Position numbers and translations under genes: made by a program. Below are positions 9,039-16,330 of a stretch of DNA of 64,000 nucleotides, in pieces. How positions within the stretch are numbered: the first letter of the stretch is position 1; each line of letters opens with the position of its first letter. The DNA comes from JAWLEP01 sp964553045 (lineage in GTDB: Bacteria; Fermentibacterota; Fermentibacteria; Fermentibacterales; JCC-6): positions 62,001-126,000 of the forward strand of contig CAZKJG010000006.1 of the NCBI GenBank assembly GCA_964553045.1. Reading direction: 5' to 3'. The notes under the pieces were generated by a model. It was not told where the DNA came from and made no database searches. It saw only the letters and a list, made by a program, of their open reading frames with translations.

Positions 9039-9503
9039 ATGAATACGCTCACCGCCATCGTTCTGGCCGTGGCCCTTTCGGCCTCTTCCCCCGGGGGGGG
9101 CGAAGAGCTGGGAGTCCATGACCTGGCCCAGCTGTCGCGGGAGATGACTGGCCTGCTGGACGGTTACCTGGAGGCGGTTCCGGAATGCCCGCCCCGAGAG
9201 GACACACCCATCCGCCTGTGGCGGATGGACTCGGCGTGGCTGAGGGCGGGTGCGGTCTTCGAGGCGGTGATGGATACGGCTACCGCACCGGCGGGAGCCG
9301 GCCCGGTGGCCTGGAGGGCTTACACCCGCTCCTGTGGGGACCTCCTGGACGCCTACGCAGATGTGATGGAAGCATACCACGGCGGCCTTCCGGACAGCGT
9401 CGGAGCCGTGCGGCTGGAGAACGGAATTCTCACAGCCTGCAGCCTGTACGCCGCTCGGGAGGAGGCCCTTTTGGATCTACTGGAGGAAGAGGGACGGATA
9501 TGA
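9039..9503 (+). CDS. Small exported helical protein of unknown function
   Basis: A 154-residue protein with an N-terminal hydrophobic segment (MNTLTAIVLAVALSAS) that reads as a signal peptide, followed by a mostly helical domain with two cysteines (ECPP and RSCGD). No family is recognised. Its stop codon overlaps the ATG of pdxS (ATGA at 9500-9503), so it is the first gene of the pdxST operon and is translationally coupled to it. Whether this has functional meaning is unclear. Confidence 0.6.
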   Translation: MNTLTAIVLAVALSASSPGGGEELGVHDLAQLSREMTGLLDGYLEAVPECPPREDTPIRLWRMDSAWLRAGAVFEAVMDTATAPAGAGPVAWRAYTRSCGDLLDAYADVMEAYHGGLPDSVGAVRLENGILTACSLYAAREEALLDLLEEEGRI

Positions 9504-10393
9504 GCGAGAACAGAGACAGGGGTACCCTCAAGGTAAAGAGCGGGCATGCGCAGATGCTGAAGGGCGGGGTGATCATGGATGTGGTCACATCCGACCAGGC
9601 CCGGGTGGCGCAGCAGGCCGGGGCGGTGGCCGTCATGGCTCTGGAACGCGTGCCGGCGGACATAAGGGCCCAGGGGGGAGTGGCCCGCATGTCCGACCCG
9701 GAGATCATCAGGTCCATACAGGACGCCGTTACCATCCCGGTAATGGCGAAGTGCCGAATTGGTCACTTCGTCGAAGCCCAGGTCCTGCAGTCGCTGGGCG
9801 TGGACTTCGTCGACGAGTCGGAGGTTCTCACTCCCGCCGACGAGGCCAACCACGTGGACAAGTGGGCGTTCGACGTTCCCTTCGTCTGCGGCGCCACAAG
9901 CCTGGGAGAGGCCCTCAGACGCATAGGTGAGGGCGCGGCCATGATCAGGACCAAGGGCGAGGCGGGCACGGGGAACGTGGTGGAGGCGGTTCGTCACGCC
10001 AGGAGGGTACTGGGGCAGATCGGGCACGTACAGTCCGCGCCCCGGGGAGAGCTGATGTCCATCGCCAAGGAGATGGCGGCTCCCTTCCACCTCGTGGAGT
10101 TCGTCCATGAGAACGGAAGGCTGCCGGTTGTGAACTTCGCCGCGGGCGGTGTCGCCACTCCCGCAGACGCGGCGATGATGATGCAGTTGGGCATGGATGG
10201 CGTCTTCGTGGGAAGCGGAATATTCAAAAGCGGCGATCCCGAGAAGAGGGCCAGGGCCATAGTGGAAGCGGTGAGCCAGCACCAGGACCCGAAGGTGATC
10301 GCCGAGGTCTCCTCGGGTCTGGGCGAGGCAATGGTAGGAATAAACATCTCCGAGATACCGCCCGAGGAGCGCATGGCCGAGCGGGGCTGGTAG
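9500..10393 (+). CDS. pdxS: Pyridoxal 5'-phosphate synthase, synthase subunit PdxS
   Basis: A 297-residue (beta/alpha)8 barrel protein, full length. It combines ribose 5-phosphate (or ribulose 5-phosphate), glyceraldehyde 3-phosphate and ammonia into PLP. Landmarks: GGVIMDVVTSDQA near residue 22 with the aspartate at 27, VMAKCRIGHF with K84 as the imine-forming lysine, and FAAGGVATPADA plus GVFVGSGIFKS for the phosphate sites. PdxS forms a dodecamer decorated by PdxT, encoded immediately downstream. Start at ATG 9500 is fixed by the conserved N-terminus GTLKVKSGHAQMLKGGVIMD and by the overlap with the preceding stop. Confidence 0.97.
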   Translation: MSENRDRGTLKVKSGHAQMLKGGVIMDVVTSDQARVAQQAGAVAVMALERVPADIRAQGGVARMSDPEIIRSIQDAVTIPVMAKCRIGHFVEAQVLQSLGVDFVDESEVLTPADEANHVDKWAFDVPFVCGATSLGEALRRIGEGAAMIRTKGEAGTGNVVEAVRHARRVLGQIGHVQSAPRGELMSIAKEMAAPFHLVEFVHENGRLPVVNFAAGGVATPADAAMMMQLGMDGVFVGSGIFKSGDPEKRARAIVEAVSQHQDPKVIAEVSSGLGEAMVGINISEIPPEERMAERGW

Positions 10394-10990
10394 TTGCAGG
10401 GCCTGGCGATAGGCGTGCTGGCCCTCCAGGGCGGCATCGCCGAGCACATGGACATGCTGCGCGCCGCCGGTGCGCGGCCGATGGCCGTGCGCCGAAGGGA
10501 GCACCTGCAGGACCTCTGCGGACTGATCCTGCCCGGCGGCGAGTCCACAGCCCTGATCAAGCTCATACACCGCTGGGACATGGCAGAGGCCATATCCGGC
10601 CTGGCCGACGCCGGCATTCCGCTCTGGGGCACCTGCGCCGGCGCGGTTCTGCTCAGCAGCAGGATATCCGAACGCGAGCACAGGATCGATCAGCCCAGCC
10701 TGGGCCTGGCACCTGTGCACGCCATCCGCAACCGCTTCGGCAGGCAGGTGGAAAGCTTTCAGGAACCGCTTGAGATAGCGGGCCTCGAGGGAGCCTTTCC
10801 CGGAGTCTTCATCCGGGCGCCGCTCCTTGAGCCCCTTGACGACTCGGTCGAGGTGCTGGCCTCGGTGGAGGAGGGCGCCGTATACCTTCGCTGCGGCCGG
10901 GTCTGGCTCTCCTCCTTCCATCCGGAGCTCACCCCGGACGACCGTCTTCACCGGAGGTTCTGCGAAGAGGCGGAGGATGCCGCTAAGTAG
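10394..10990 (+). CDS. pdxT: Pyridoxal 5'-phosphate synthase, glutaminase subunit PdxT
   Basis: A 198-residue class I glutaminase that feeds ammonia to PdxS. The conserved opening IGVLALQGGIAEH, the GGEST motif (residues 48-52), the nucleophile in WGTCAG (C81) and the catalytic dyad in SFHPEL (H176, E178) are all present. It starts at TTG 10394 directly after the pdxS stop codon, with no base between them; no other start lies in front of the conserved first strand. It forms an operon with pdxS, a DUF89 gene and an FmdB-type gene. Confidence 0.95.
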   Translation: MQGLAIGVLALQGGIAEHMDMLRAAGARPMAVRRREHLQDLCGLILPGGESTALIKLIHRWDMAEAISGLADAGIPLWGTCAGAVLLSSRISEREHRIDQPSLGLAPVHAIRNRFGRQVESFQEPLEIAGLEGAFPGVFIRAPLLEPLDDSVEVLASVEEGAVYLRCGRVWLSSFHPELTPDDRLHRRFCEEAEDAAK

Positions 10991-11852
10991 CGACCGCCGC
11001 TGCCTGGAATGCTTTCGCCGCGGGTTCGGCGCTTTCTCGAAAGGGGGTTCCGCCGATCCCGGGCTAGTGCAGTCTGCCCTGAAGGAGGCGCTCGCGCTGG
11101 TGGCCGGCCGGCTTTCCCGGCACCCCCCGCCCGTTGCCGGCGCCCCGGGCTACGGCCTTCTCTGCAGACGACTCGGGGTATCCGACCTGTTCGCCAGGGA
11201 GAAGAGGGCGTTCACCGAAGGAATGCTGGCCGAGCTTCCGCGCATCCGCGCCGCCACAGGGGCCTCACCCGAGCCGGCCGCAGCGGCCCTGCGGGCGGGA
11301 ACATGGGGAAACCTGCTGGACGTGGCACAGGGCCGCGATCTTCCCGCTCCCGCCGAGATGCTCGACCTCTTCGGCCGACCCCTGGCCATCGACCACACCG
11401 GCGAGTTCCTGCGGGAACTCCGGGGCGCCTCGATGCTTCTGGTTCTGGGGGACAACGCGGGGGAAACCGTCCTGGACAGGCTCTTTCTGGAAACGGCGCG
11501 GCCGCAGGCGGATGTGTTCTACTCGGTCCGGCCCCAGCCGGTGATGAACGACGCCACCAGCCGCGACGCCGAGATGGCCGGCCTGCATCACCTTGCCGAG
11601 CTGGTGGAGACGGGCTGCGCCGCCCCTACCGTCATGGCGGACATGATCGGCCCACGTCTCGCCGGACTGATGAAAGAGGCCGACCTGATCCTCTGCAAGG
11701 GTCAGGGAAATCTGGAGGGCCTGCTGGGAACATCCGACAGAAGGGTGTATTACTCATTCGTGGTCAAATGCGGTGTAATAGCGGATGCCGCCGGACTGCC
11801 GGAGGGAAGCGGCGTCTTCGCCCGCAGCACCCGCATACCGCAGCGGAGGTAG
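10977..11852 (+). CDS. DUF89/ARMT1-family damage-control phosphatase
   Basis: A 291-residue protein starting at ATG 10977, inside the last 14 bases of pdxT. It has the marks of the DUF89 family: an N-terminal C-x2-C (CLECF), then LVLGDNAGETVLDR, SVRPQPVMNDAT and ILCKGQGNLEGLLG, which hold the metal-binding aspartate/asparagine and lysine residues. DUF89 proteins are metal-dependent phosphatases that remove damaged or harmful sugar phosphates and phosphometabolites. Placement behind pdxST suggests it hydrolyses side products or damaged sugar phosphates of PLP synthesis, since PdxS uses pentose phosphates. This role is an inference. Confidence 0.88.
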   Translation: MPLSSDRRCLECFRRGFGAFSKGGSADPGLVQSALKEALALVAGRLSRHPPPVAGAPGYGLLCRRLGVSDLFAREKRAFTEGMLAELPRIRAATGASPEPAAAALRAGTWGNLLDVAQGRDLPAPAEMLDLFGRPLAIDHTGEFLRELRGASMLLVLGDNAGETVLDRLFLETARPQADVFYSVRPQPVMNDATSRDAEMAGLHHLAELVETGCAAPTVMADMIGPRLAGLMKEADLILCKGQGNLEGLLGTSDRRVYYSFVVKCGVIADAAGLPEGSGVFARSTRIPQRR

Positions 11853-11854
11853 CT

Positions 11855-12274
11855 ATGCCCATATACGAGTACTACTGCAAGGACTGCAACACCGTTTACC
11901 AGTTCCTGGTGAAGCGAATCGGAGAGGAGGCCCATCCGGCCTGCCCCAGGTGCGGCCGGGAGGACCTCAAGCGGGTGATGAGCCGCTTCTCCACCAGGAG
12001 CAAGTCCTCGGTGGACCTCGGAGACCTCGAAGACGATCCGGACCTTTCCGGGATCGACGAGAACGACCCCCGATCCATGGCCAGGGCAATCCGGGCCATG
12101 GCCGACGAGATGGGCGAGGACCTGGGGCCGGAGCTGAACGAGGCCATCTCGCGCCTGGAAGCCGGCGAGGACCCCGAGAAGATAGAGCGGGAGCTGGAGG
12201 AGATGGGTCTGGGCGAGGACATGTCCGGCCCCGGCGAGCCCCCCGCCTACGACCCGGGGATCTACGACGCCTGA
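11855..12274 (+). CDS. FmdB-type zinc ribbon protein
   Basis: A 139-residue protein with the FmdB/CxxC-CxxC regulatory domain at its N-terminus: MPIYEYYCKDC and later CPRCGRED, giving C-x2-C ... C-x2-C. The remainder is acidic and helical (LEDDPDLSG, LEEMGLGEDM), longer than the usual 70-110 residues. A GGAGGT sequence precedes ATG 11855 by 4 bases, and the gene begins 2 bases after the DUF89 stop. These small zinc ribbons are common but poorly understood; some are linked to transcription of formamidase genes. Last gene of the pdx operon; its stop abuts a large hairpin (12278-12368). Confidence 0.85.
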   Translation: MPIYEYYCKDCNTVYQFLVKRIGEEAHPACPRCGREDLKRVMSRFSTRSKSSVDLGDLEDDPDLSGIDENDPRSMARAIRAMADEMGEDLGPELNEAISRLEAGEDPEKIERELEEMGLGEDMSGPGEPPAYDPGIYDA

Positions 12275-12277
12275 AAA

Positions 12278-12368
12278 GGGGACGGAGGTATTTTAAATAC
12301 TGAATAAACGGGATTCGACCGGGAAATGGTTGTTTCGTTTATTCTTGATTTAAAATACCTCCGTCCCC
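12278..12368. repeat. Large inverted repeat between convergent fmdB and hutH genes
   Basis: Two 33-base arms, 12278-12310 and 12336-12368, are reverse complements with three mismatches in the middle; the outer 21 bases are perfect. The loop is 25 bases. Each arm starts with GGGGACGGAGGTATTTTAA, directly after the stop codon of the gene facing it. The AT-rich inner part contrasts with the GC-rich surroundings. It could terminate transcription in both directions, or be a copy of a short palindromic mobile repeat of the kind moved by Y1/REP-associated tyrosine transposases. A partial match (GGGGACGGAG plus TTTAA) follows the stop of the gene ending at 49947. Confidence 0.85.
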
Positions 12369-12369
12369 A

Positions 12370-13887
12370 TTACAGGCCGGCCAGCAGGCGACTGAAGGCG
12401 CCCGCCTCTATCATCTCCTCCACGGCGTCGATGTCCCGGTCAAGAACGCGGTCCTCATCCAGTGCGGCCACCACGGAGCGTATCTGCTCGTAGGCTATTC
12501 CCGTACCCATGCCGAAGGCGCCGGCATCCACGAACTCGTAGGCCTGAGCGGCACAGATCAGCTCGGTGGCGACTATCCTCCGCACGTTCTCCGTGATCTC
12601 CAGAGCGTGCCTGGCCGCCGCCGCGCCCATGGAGACGTGATCCTCCTGGGAGGCACTCACCGGAATGCTGTCCGAGCTGGAGGGATGGCTGAGAACCTTG
12701 TTCTCGCTGGCCACGGAAGCGGCTGTGTACTGCGCGATCATGAAACCGGAGTTGACGCCGGGCTCCCGGGCCAGGAAAGCGGGCAGACCGCTCAGATCCG
12801 GATTCAGCAGCCGCTCGATCCTACGCTCCGAGATGCTTCCCAGCTCCGACACGGCCAGGCCCAGGTGATCGGCCGCCAGCGCCACCGGCTGGCCGTGGAA
12901 GTTGCCGCCGCTGACGGCTCGGCCGTCCTCCATGAGAAGTGGATTGTCGGTAACCGACCGCAGCTCGATGGCCAGCACCGCCTCGACGTAGTCCATGGCG
13001 TCGCGACTGGCCCCGTGCACCTGCGGCGCACACCTCAGGGAGTAGGCATCCTGAACGCGGCTGCAGTTGCGGTGCGACTTCAGTATCTCGCTGGCCTGCA
13101 TCATGGCGCGGACGTTCCGCCCTACGGCCATCGCCCCCTGGTGAGGCCGCAGGCCAACAAGCTCGGGGTCGAAAGCGGCGGTGGTTCCCATGAGGACCTC
13201 CAGCGACATGGACAGTGACACGTCGGCTGCGTCCGCCAGTCTGCGGCCCCGCAGAAGTGCTTCGGCGGCGGTGGCGGTAAGCACCTGCGTTCCGTTTATG
13301 AGGGCCAGACCCTCCTTTGCGCCGAGCTCGATGGGCTCCCTCTCGAGGATCTTCAGAGCGGTGGCACCGGACACCAGCTCCTCTCCGTGCACGCACTGCC
13401 CCTCGCCCAGCAGCGGCAGACAGAGATGCGCCAGGGGCGCGAGGTCCCCCGATGCGCCCAGCGAGCCCTTGGTGGGTACGGCCGGGAGTACGGGGCCGTT
13501 GAGGAAGGCCAGCATCTGCTCCACCGTCTCCCTCCGCGCACCGGAGCGCCCGCGGCACAGAGACGCTATCCTCAGAAAGAGCATCCCGCGCACCAGGTGC
13601 TCGGGAAACAGAGACCCGGTTCCGCAGGCGTGGCTCCTCAGGAGATTGCGCTGCAGCCTCCCCAGGCTCTCGGCATCGACCACGGTGTTCGCCAGACGAC
13701 CGAATCCGGTATTGACGCCGTAAATGGCTCGATCATCGCTGAGGTGGCCCTCGATCACCCGCCTGCCTTCCTCCAGCGCCTTCCGGGCTTCCGGCCCCAG
13801 TTCCACGGTCGCGCCCTCCATCACCTCCGCAAGCTCACCGAGAGAGGTGCCATCTCTGCCCACGACCACCTTTGCTTCATCCGACAT
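12370..13887 (-). CDS. hutH: Histidine ammonia-lyase
   Basis: A 505-residue aromatic amino acid lyase that converts L-histidine to trans-urocanate and ammonia. The residues that form the MIO cofactor are in KGSLGASGDLAPLAH (A145-S146-G147). Also visible are YGVNTGFG near 57 (catalytic Tyr), NGTQ and the QEDHVSMGAAAARH signature near the C-terminus. I start it at ATG 13887 because the frame upstream of that contains no family-like sequence. Further steps of histidine breakdown (hutU, hutI) are not in the window, but FtcD for the formiminoglutamate branch is at 31.9 kb. Confidence 0.95.
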   Translation of the reverse strand: MSDEAKVVVGRDGTSLGELAEVMEGATVELGPEARKALEEGRRVIEGHLSDDRAIYGVNTGFGRLANTVVDAESLGRLQRNLLRSHACGTGSLFPEHLVRGMLFLRIASLCRGRSGARRETVEQMLAFLNGPVLPAVPTKGSLGASGDLAPLAHLCLPLLGEGQCVHGEELVSGATALKILEREPIELGAKEGLALINGTQVLTATAAEALLRGRRLADAADVSLSMSLEVLMGTTAAFDPELVGLRPHQGAMAVGRNVRAMMQASEILKSHRNCSRVQDAYSLRCAPQVHGASRDAMDYVEAVLAIELRSVTDNPLLMEDGRAVSGGNFHGQPVALAADHLGLAVSELGSISERRIERLLNPDLSGLPAFLAREPGVNSGFMIAQYTAASVASENKVLSHPSSSDSIPVSASQEDHVSMGAAAARHALEITENVRRIVATELICAAQAYEFVDAGAFGMGTGIAYEQIRSVVAALDEDRVLDRDIDAVEEMIEAGAFSRLLAGL

Positions 13888-14238
13888 CTGCTTCCCCGAT
13901 CCAGTGCTGCGGAATATTCCGTTCCGCCCCGCCAAGGTCCGCAAGCTCTTTTCAACTGTGGAATGATAAGTGCTGGCCGGCGGGGTGTGCCACCCCCGAC
14001 AGGCGGTTGTGCCAATATGACTCAGGGTGGTTTCGGGCACCGTCGCCGCAGGCGACACGGGAAGCCGGCCATGCCCTTAACATTATGCTCTGCAAGTATT
14101 TGCAGCTAACTTCTTGCTCTGTGACACGGCTGGCATACATCATGCTTCAATATGGGGCGAGTCGGAAGCTCAAGGCGCCGGGGTACACCTTTCCCCGGCA
14201 GAGTTCGGTTCGAGGAAAAGTGCTGAAAGGAGCAACGC
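13888..14238. other. Intergenic region between hutH and groES
   Basis: About 350 bases with no convincing gene, separating divergent hutH and groES. It holds an imperfect dyad CTGCAA-N4-TTGCAG at 14090-14105, a GG-N10-GC element at 14132-14145 (listed separately) and the groES Shine-Dalgarno AAAGGAG at 14226-14232. I looked for a CIRCE inverted repeat (TTAGCACTC-N9-GAGTGCTAA), the usual HrcA operator of groESL, and did not find one. Confidence 0.6.
14131..14146 (+). promoter_or_regulatory. Possible sigma54-type promoter upstream of groES
   Basis: The sequence TGGCATACATCATGCT has the GG-N10-GC spacing of -24/-12 promoters and agrees with TGGCA...TGCT of the consensus. Transcription would start near 14157, about 80 bases before groES. 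A chance match is quite possible. Confidence 0.25.
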
Positions 14239-14538
14239 ATGGCGGAGAAGAAGGTGCGCCCGCTCTTCGACAGGATTCTTGTCAAGCGCGAGGAGCCGGA
14301 GGACGAGGTTCGCGGAGGGATCGTAATCCCCGACACGGCCAAGGAGAAGCCGCTGGAGGGCATCGTACGCGCCGTGGGCGAAGGCAAGCGCAACGAGAGC
14401 GGAGACGGCTTTTTCAAGCCCGCCGTATCCGAGGGTGACCGGGTTCTCATAGGCAAGTACTCCGGCACCGACGTAAAGATCGGCGGCGAGGAGTTCGTCA
14501 TCGTCCGCGAGGACGACATACTCGCGGTGATTGAGTAA
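14239..14538 (+). CDS. groES: Co-chaperonin GroES
   Basis: A 99-residue chaperonin 10. The family pattern is clear: VRPLFDRILVKREEPEDE, the mobile loop GGIVIPDTAKEKP, GEGVV-like RAVGEGKRN and the C-terminal VIVREDDILAVIE. GroES forms a heptameric lid on GroEL and enables ATP-driven folding. ATG 14239 has AAAGGAG 7 bases upstream. groEL follows after 40 bases with its own Shine-Dalgarno sequence. Confidence 0.97.
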   Translation: MAEKKVRPLFDRILVKREEPEDEVRGGIVIPDTAKEKPLEGIVRAVGEGKRNESGDGFFKPAVSEGDRVLIGKYSGTDVKIGGEEFVIVREDDILAVIE

Positions 14539-14578
14539 GCACAGCGCAAGGATAGACTGAAAGCGAGGGAGCACATCT

Positions 14579-16213
14579 ATGGCAGCTAAGGAGCTGAAGT
14601 TCAACCAGGACGCCCGGCAGGCCATTCTGAAGGGTGTCGAGAAGCTTTCCCGAGCGGTCAAGGTCACCCTTGGACCCCGGGGAAGAAACGTGGTCCTCGA
14701 GAAGAAGTGGGGAAGCCCCACCATAACCAAGGACGGCGTCACTGTAGCCAAGGAGATCGAGCTCGAGGACAGGTTCGAGAACATAGGCGCACAGCTGATC
14801 CGCGAGGTGGCCAGCAAGACCAGTGACGTGGCGGGCGACGGCACCACCACCGCCACCCTGCTGGCCGAAATCATCTACAGCGAGGGTCTTCGCAACGTCA
14901 CCGCCGGGGCCAATCCCATGGACCTCAAGCGGGGCGTCGACAAGGCCGTCGAAGCGGTTGTGGACGAGCTGCAGAACCTCTCCAAGGACGTCAGCAAGGC
15001 CAAGGAGAGCATCAAGCAGGTGGCGGCCATATCCGCCAACAACGACACAGAGATCGGCAGCATCATAGCCGAGGCCATGGACAAGGTGGGCAAGGACGGC
15101 ACCATCTCCGTCGAGGAGGCCAAGTCCATGACCACGGGCCTCGACTTCGTGGAGGGCATGCAGTTCGACCGCGGCTACCTCTCCCCCTACTTCGCCACCG
15201 ACAAGGAGAACATGGAGGCGGTTCTCGACAAGCCCTTCGTGCTGATCCACGAGAAGAAGATCTCCAACATCAAGGACCTGCTTCCGGTGCTGGAGAAGGT
15301 TGCCCAGCAGAGCAAGCCCCTGCTGATCATCGCCGAGGATGTTGAGGGCGAGGCCCTGGCCACGCTGGTGGTCAACAAGATGCGCGGCATGCTGGACGTG
15401 GCCGCCGTGAAGGCGCCGGGCTACGGCGACCGACGCAAGGCCATGCTCGAGGACATAGCCGTCCTCACCGGCGGCAAGGCCATCACGGAGGACCTGGGCA
15501 TCAAGCTGGAGAACATCACCGTAGCCGACCTGGGTACCTGCGGCCGAATCCGCATCGACAAGGACGCCACCACCATCATCGACGGCAACGGCACCTCCGA
15601 GGACATCAAGGGCCGCATCGGCCAGATCCGCAAGCAGATAGAGGATACCACCTCCGACTACGACCGGGAGAAGCTGCAGGAGAGGCTGGCCAAGCTCACC
15701 GGCGGAGTTGCCAGGATCAACGTGGGCGCCGCCACCGAGACGGAGATGAAGGAGAAGAAGGCCCGCGTGGAGGACGCCCTCCACGCCACCAGGGCCGCCG
15801 TCGAGGAGGGCATCGTTCCCGGTGGCGGAGTATCCCTGCTCCGCTGCGAGAAGGCCCTGGACAGACTGCAGCTTGAGGGCGACGAGGCCACCGGCGCAGA
15901 CATCATCCGCCGCTCCATCTCCGAGCCCCTCCGTCAGCTGGTCTTCAACGCCGGCGTGGAGGGCGCCATCGTGGTGGAGAAGGTTCGCTCACAGGGCGAG
16001 ACCGAGGGCTTCGACGTTCAGAGCCTCGAGTACGTGGACATGTTCGAGGCCGGCATCGTCGATCCCGCCAAGGTCACCAGAACCGCGCTGCAGAACGCGG
16101 CCAGCATCGCCGGACTGCTCATAACCACCGAGGCGATGGTGGCCGAGATCCCCGAGCCCGAGGAGAACGAGGGCGCAGGGGCCGGCGCAGGCGGCATGGG
16201 GGGCATGTACTAG
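14579..16213 (+). CDS. groEL: Chaperonin GroEL
   Basis: A 544-residue 60-kDa chaperonin of normal length. Visible signatures: KVTLGPRGRNVVLEKKWG, TKDGVTVAKEIELED, the ATPase motif VAGDGTTTATLLAE, and the C-terminal GGMGGMY tail typical of group I chaperonins. It forms a 14-mer with GroES and folds cytoplasmic proteins. A perfect hairpin followed by TTTCTT (16241-16268) ends the transcript. Codon usage shows a strong C-ending bias (AAG, GAG, CTG, ATC) stronger than that of neighbours, as expected of a highly expressed gene. Confidence 0.98.
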   Translation: MAAKELKFNQDARQAILKGVEKLSRAVKVTLGPRGRNVVLEKKWGSPTITKDGVTVAKEIELEDRFENIGAQLIREVASKTSDVAGDGTTTATLLAEIIYSEGLRNVTAGANPMDLKRGVDKAVEAVVDELQNLSKDVSKAKESIKQVAAISANNDTEIGSIIAEAMDKVGKDGTISVEEAKSMTTGLDFVEGMQFDRGYLSPYFATDKENMEAVLDKPFVLIHEKKISNIKDLLPVLEKVAQQSKPLLIIAEDVEGEALATLVVNKMRGMLDVAAVKAPGYGDRRKAMLEDIAVLTGGKAITEDLGIKLENITVADLGTCGRIRIDKDATTIIDGNGTSEDIKGRIGQIRKQIEDTTSDYDREKLQERLAKLTGGVARINVGAATETEMKEKKARVEDALHATRAAVEEGIVPGGGVSLLRCEKALDRLQLEGDEATGADIIRRSISEPLRQLVFNAGVEGAIVVEKVRSQGETEGFDVQSLEYVDMFEAGIVDPAKVTRTALQNAASIAGLLITTEAMVAEIPEPEENEGAGAGAGGMGGMY

Positions 16214-16240
16214 GCCCCGAAGCCGCACCGGCAAGAGAGA

Positions 16241-16268
16241 GGGCCCCGGTTCTCCGGGGCCCTTTCTT
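16241..16268 (+). terminator. Rho-independent terminator of groESL
   Basis: A 9-base-pair stem GGGCCCCGG / CCGGGGCCC with a 4-base loop, followed by TTTCTT, 27 bases after the groEL stop codon. Confidence 0.85.
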
Positions 16269-16280
16269 CATGTCGTAGAA

Positions 16281-16303
16281 AGGGGCCCCGAGACGGGGCC
16301 CCT
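16281..16303 (-). terminator. Terminator of the ExbBD/TonB-like operon
   Basis: A perfect 10-base-pair stem AGGGGCCCCG / CGGGGCCCCT with loop AGA. Read on the minus strand it is followed by TTCTAC, 28 bases after the stop of the last operon gene. It sits back to back with the groESL terminator. Confidence 0.75.
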
Positions 16304-16330
16304 ATGTGCCTGTCCTCTGCCGGTTGCCGG

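Noticed and set aside
13888..14238. CIRCE element upstream of groES
   Set aside because: No TTAGCACTC/GAGTGCTAA inverted repeat is present; the only dyad is a short CTGCAA-N4-TTGCAG.
14498..15784. A 428-codon minus-strand open frame opposite groEL
   Set aside because: groEL is certain on the other strand; the shadow has no ribosome binding site or domain.
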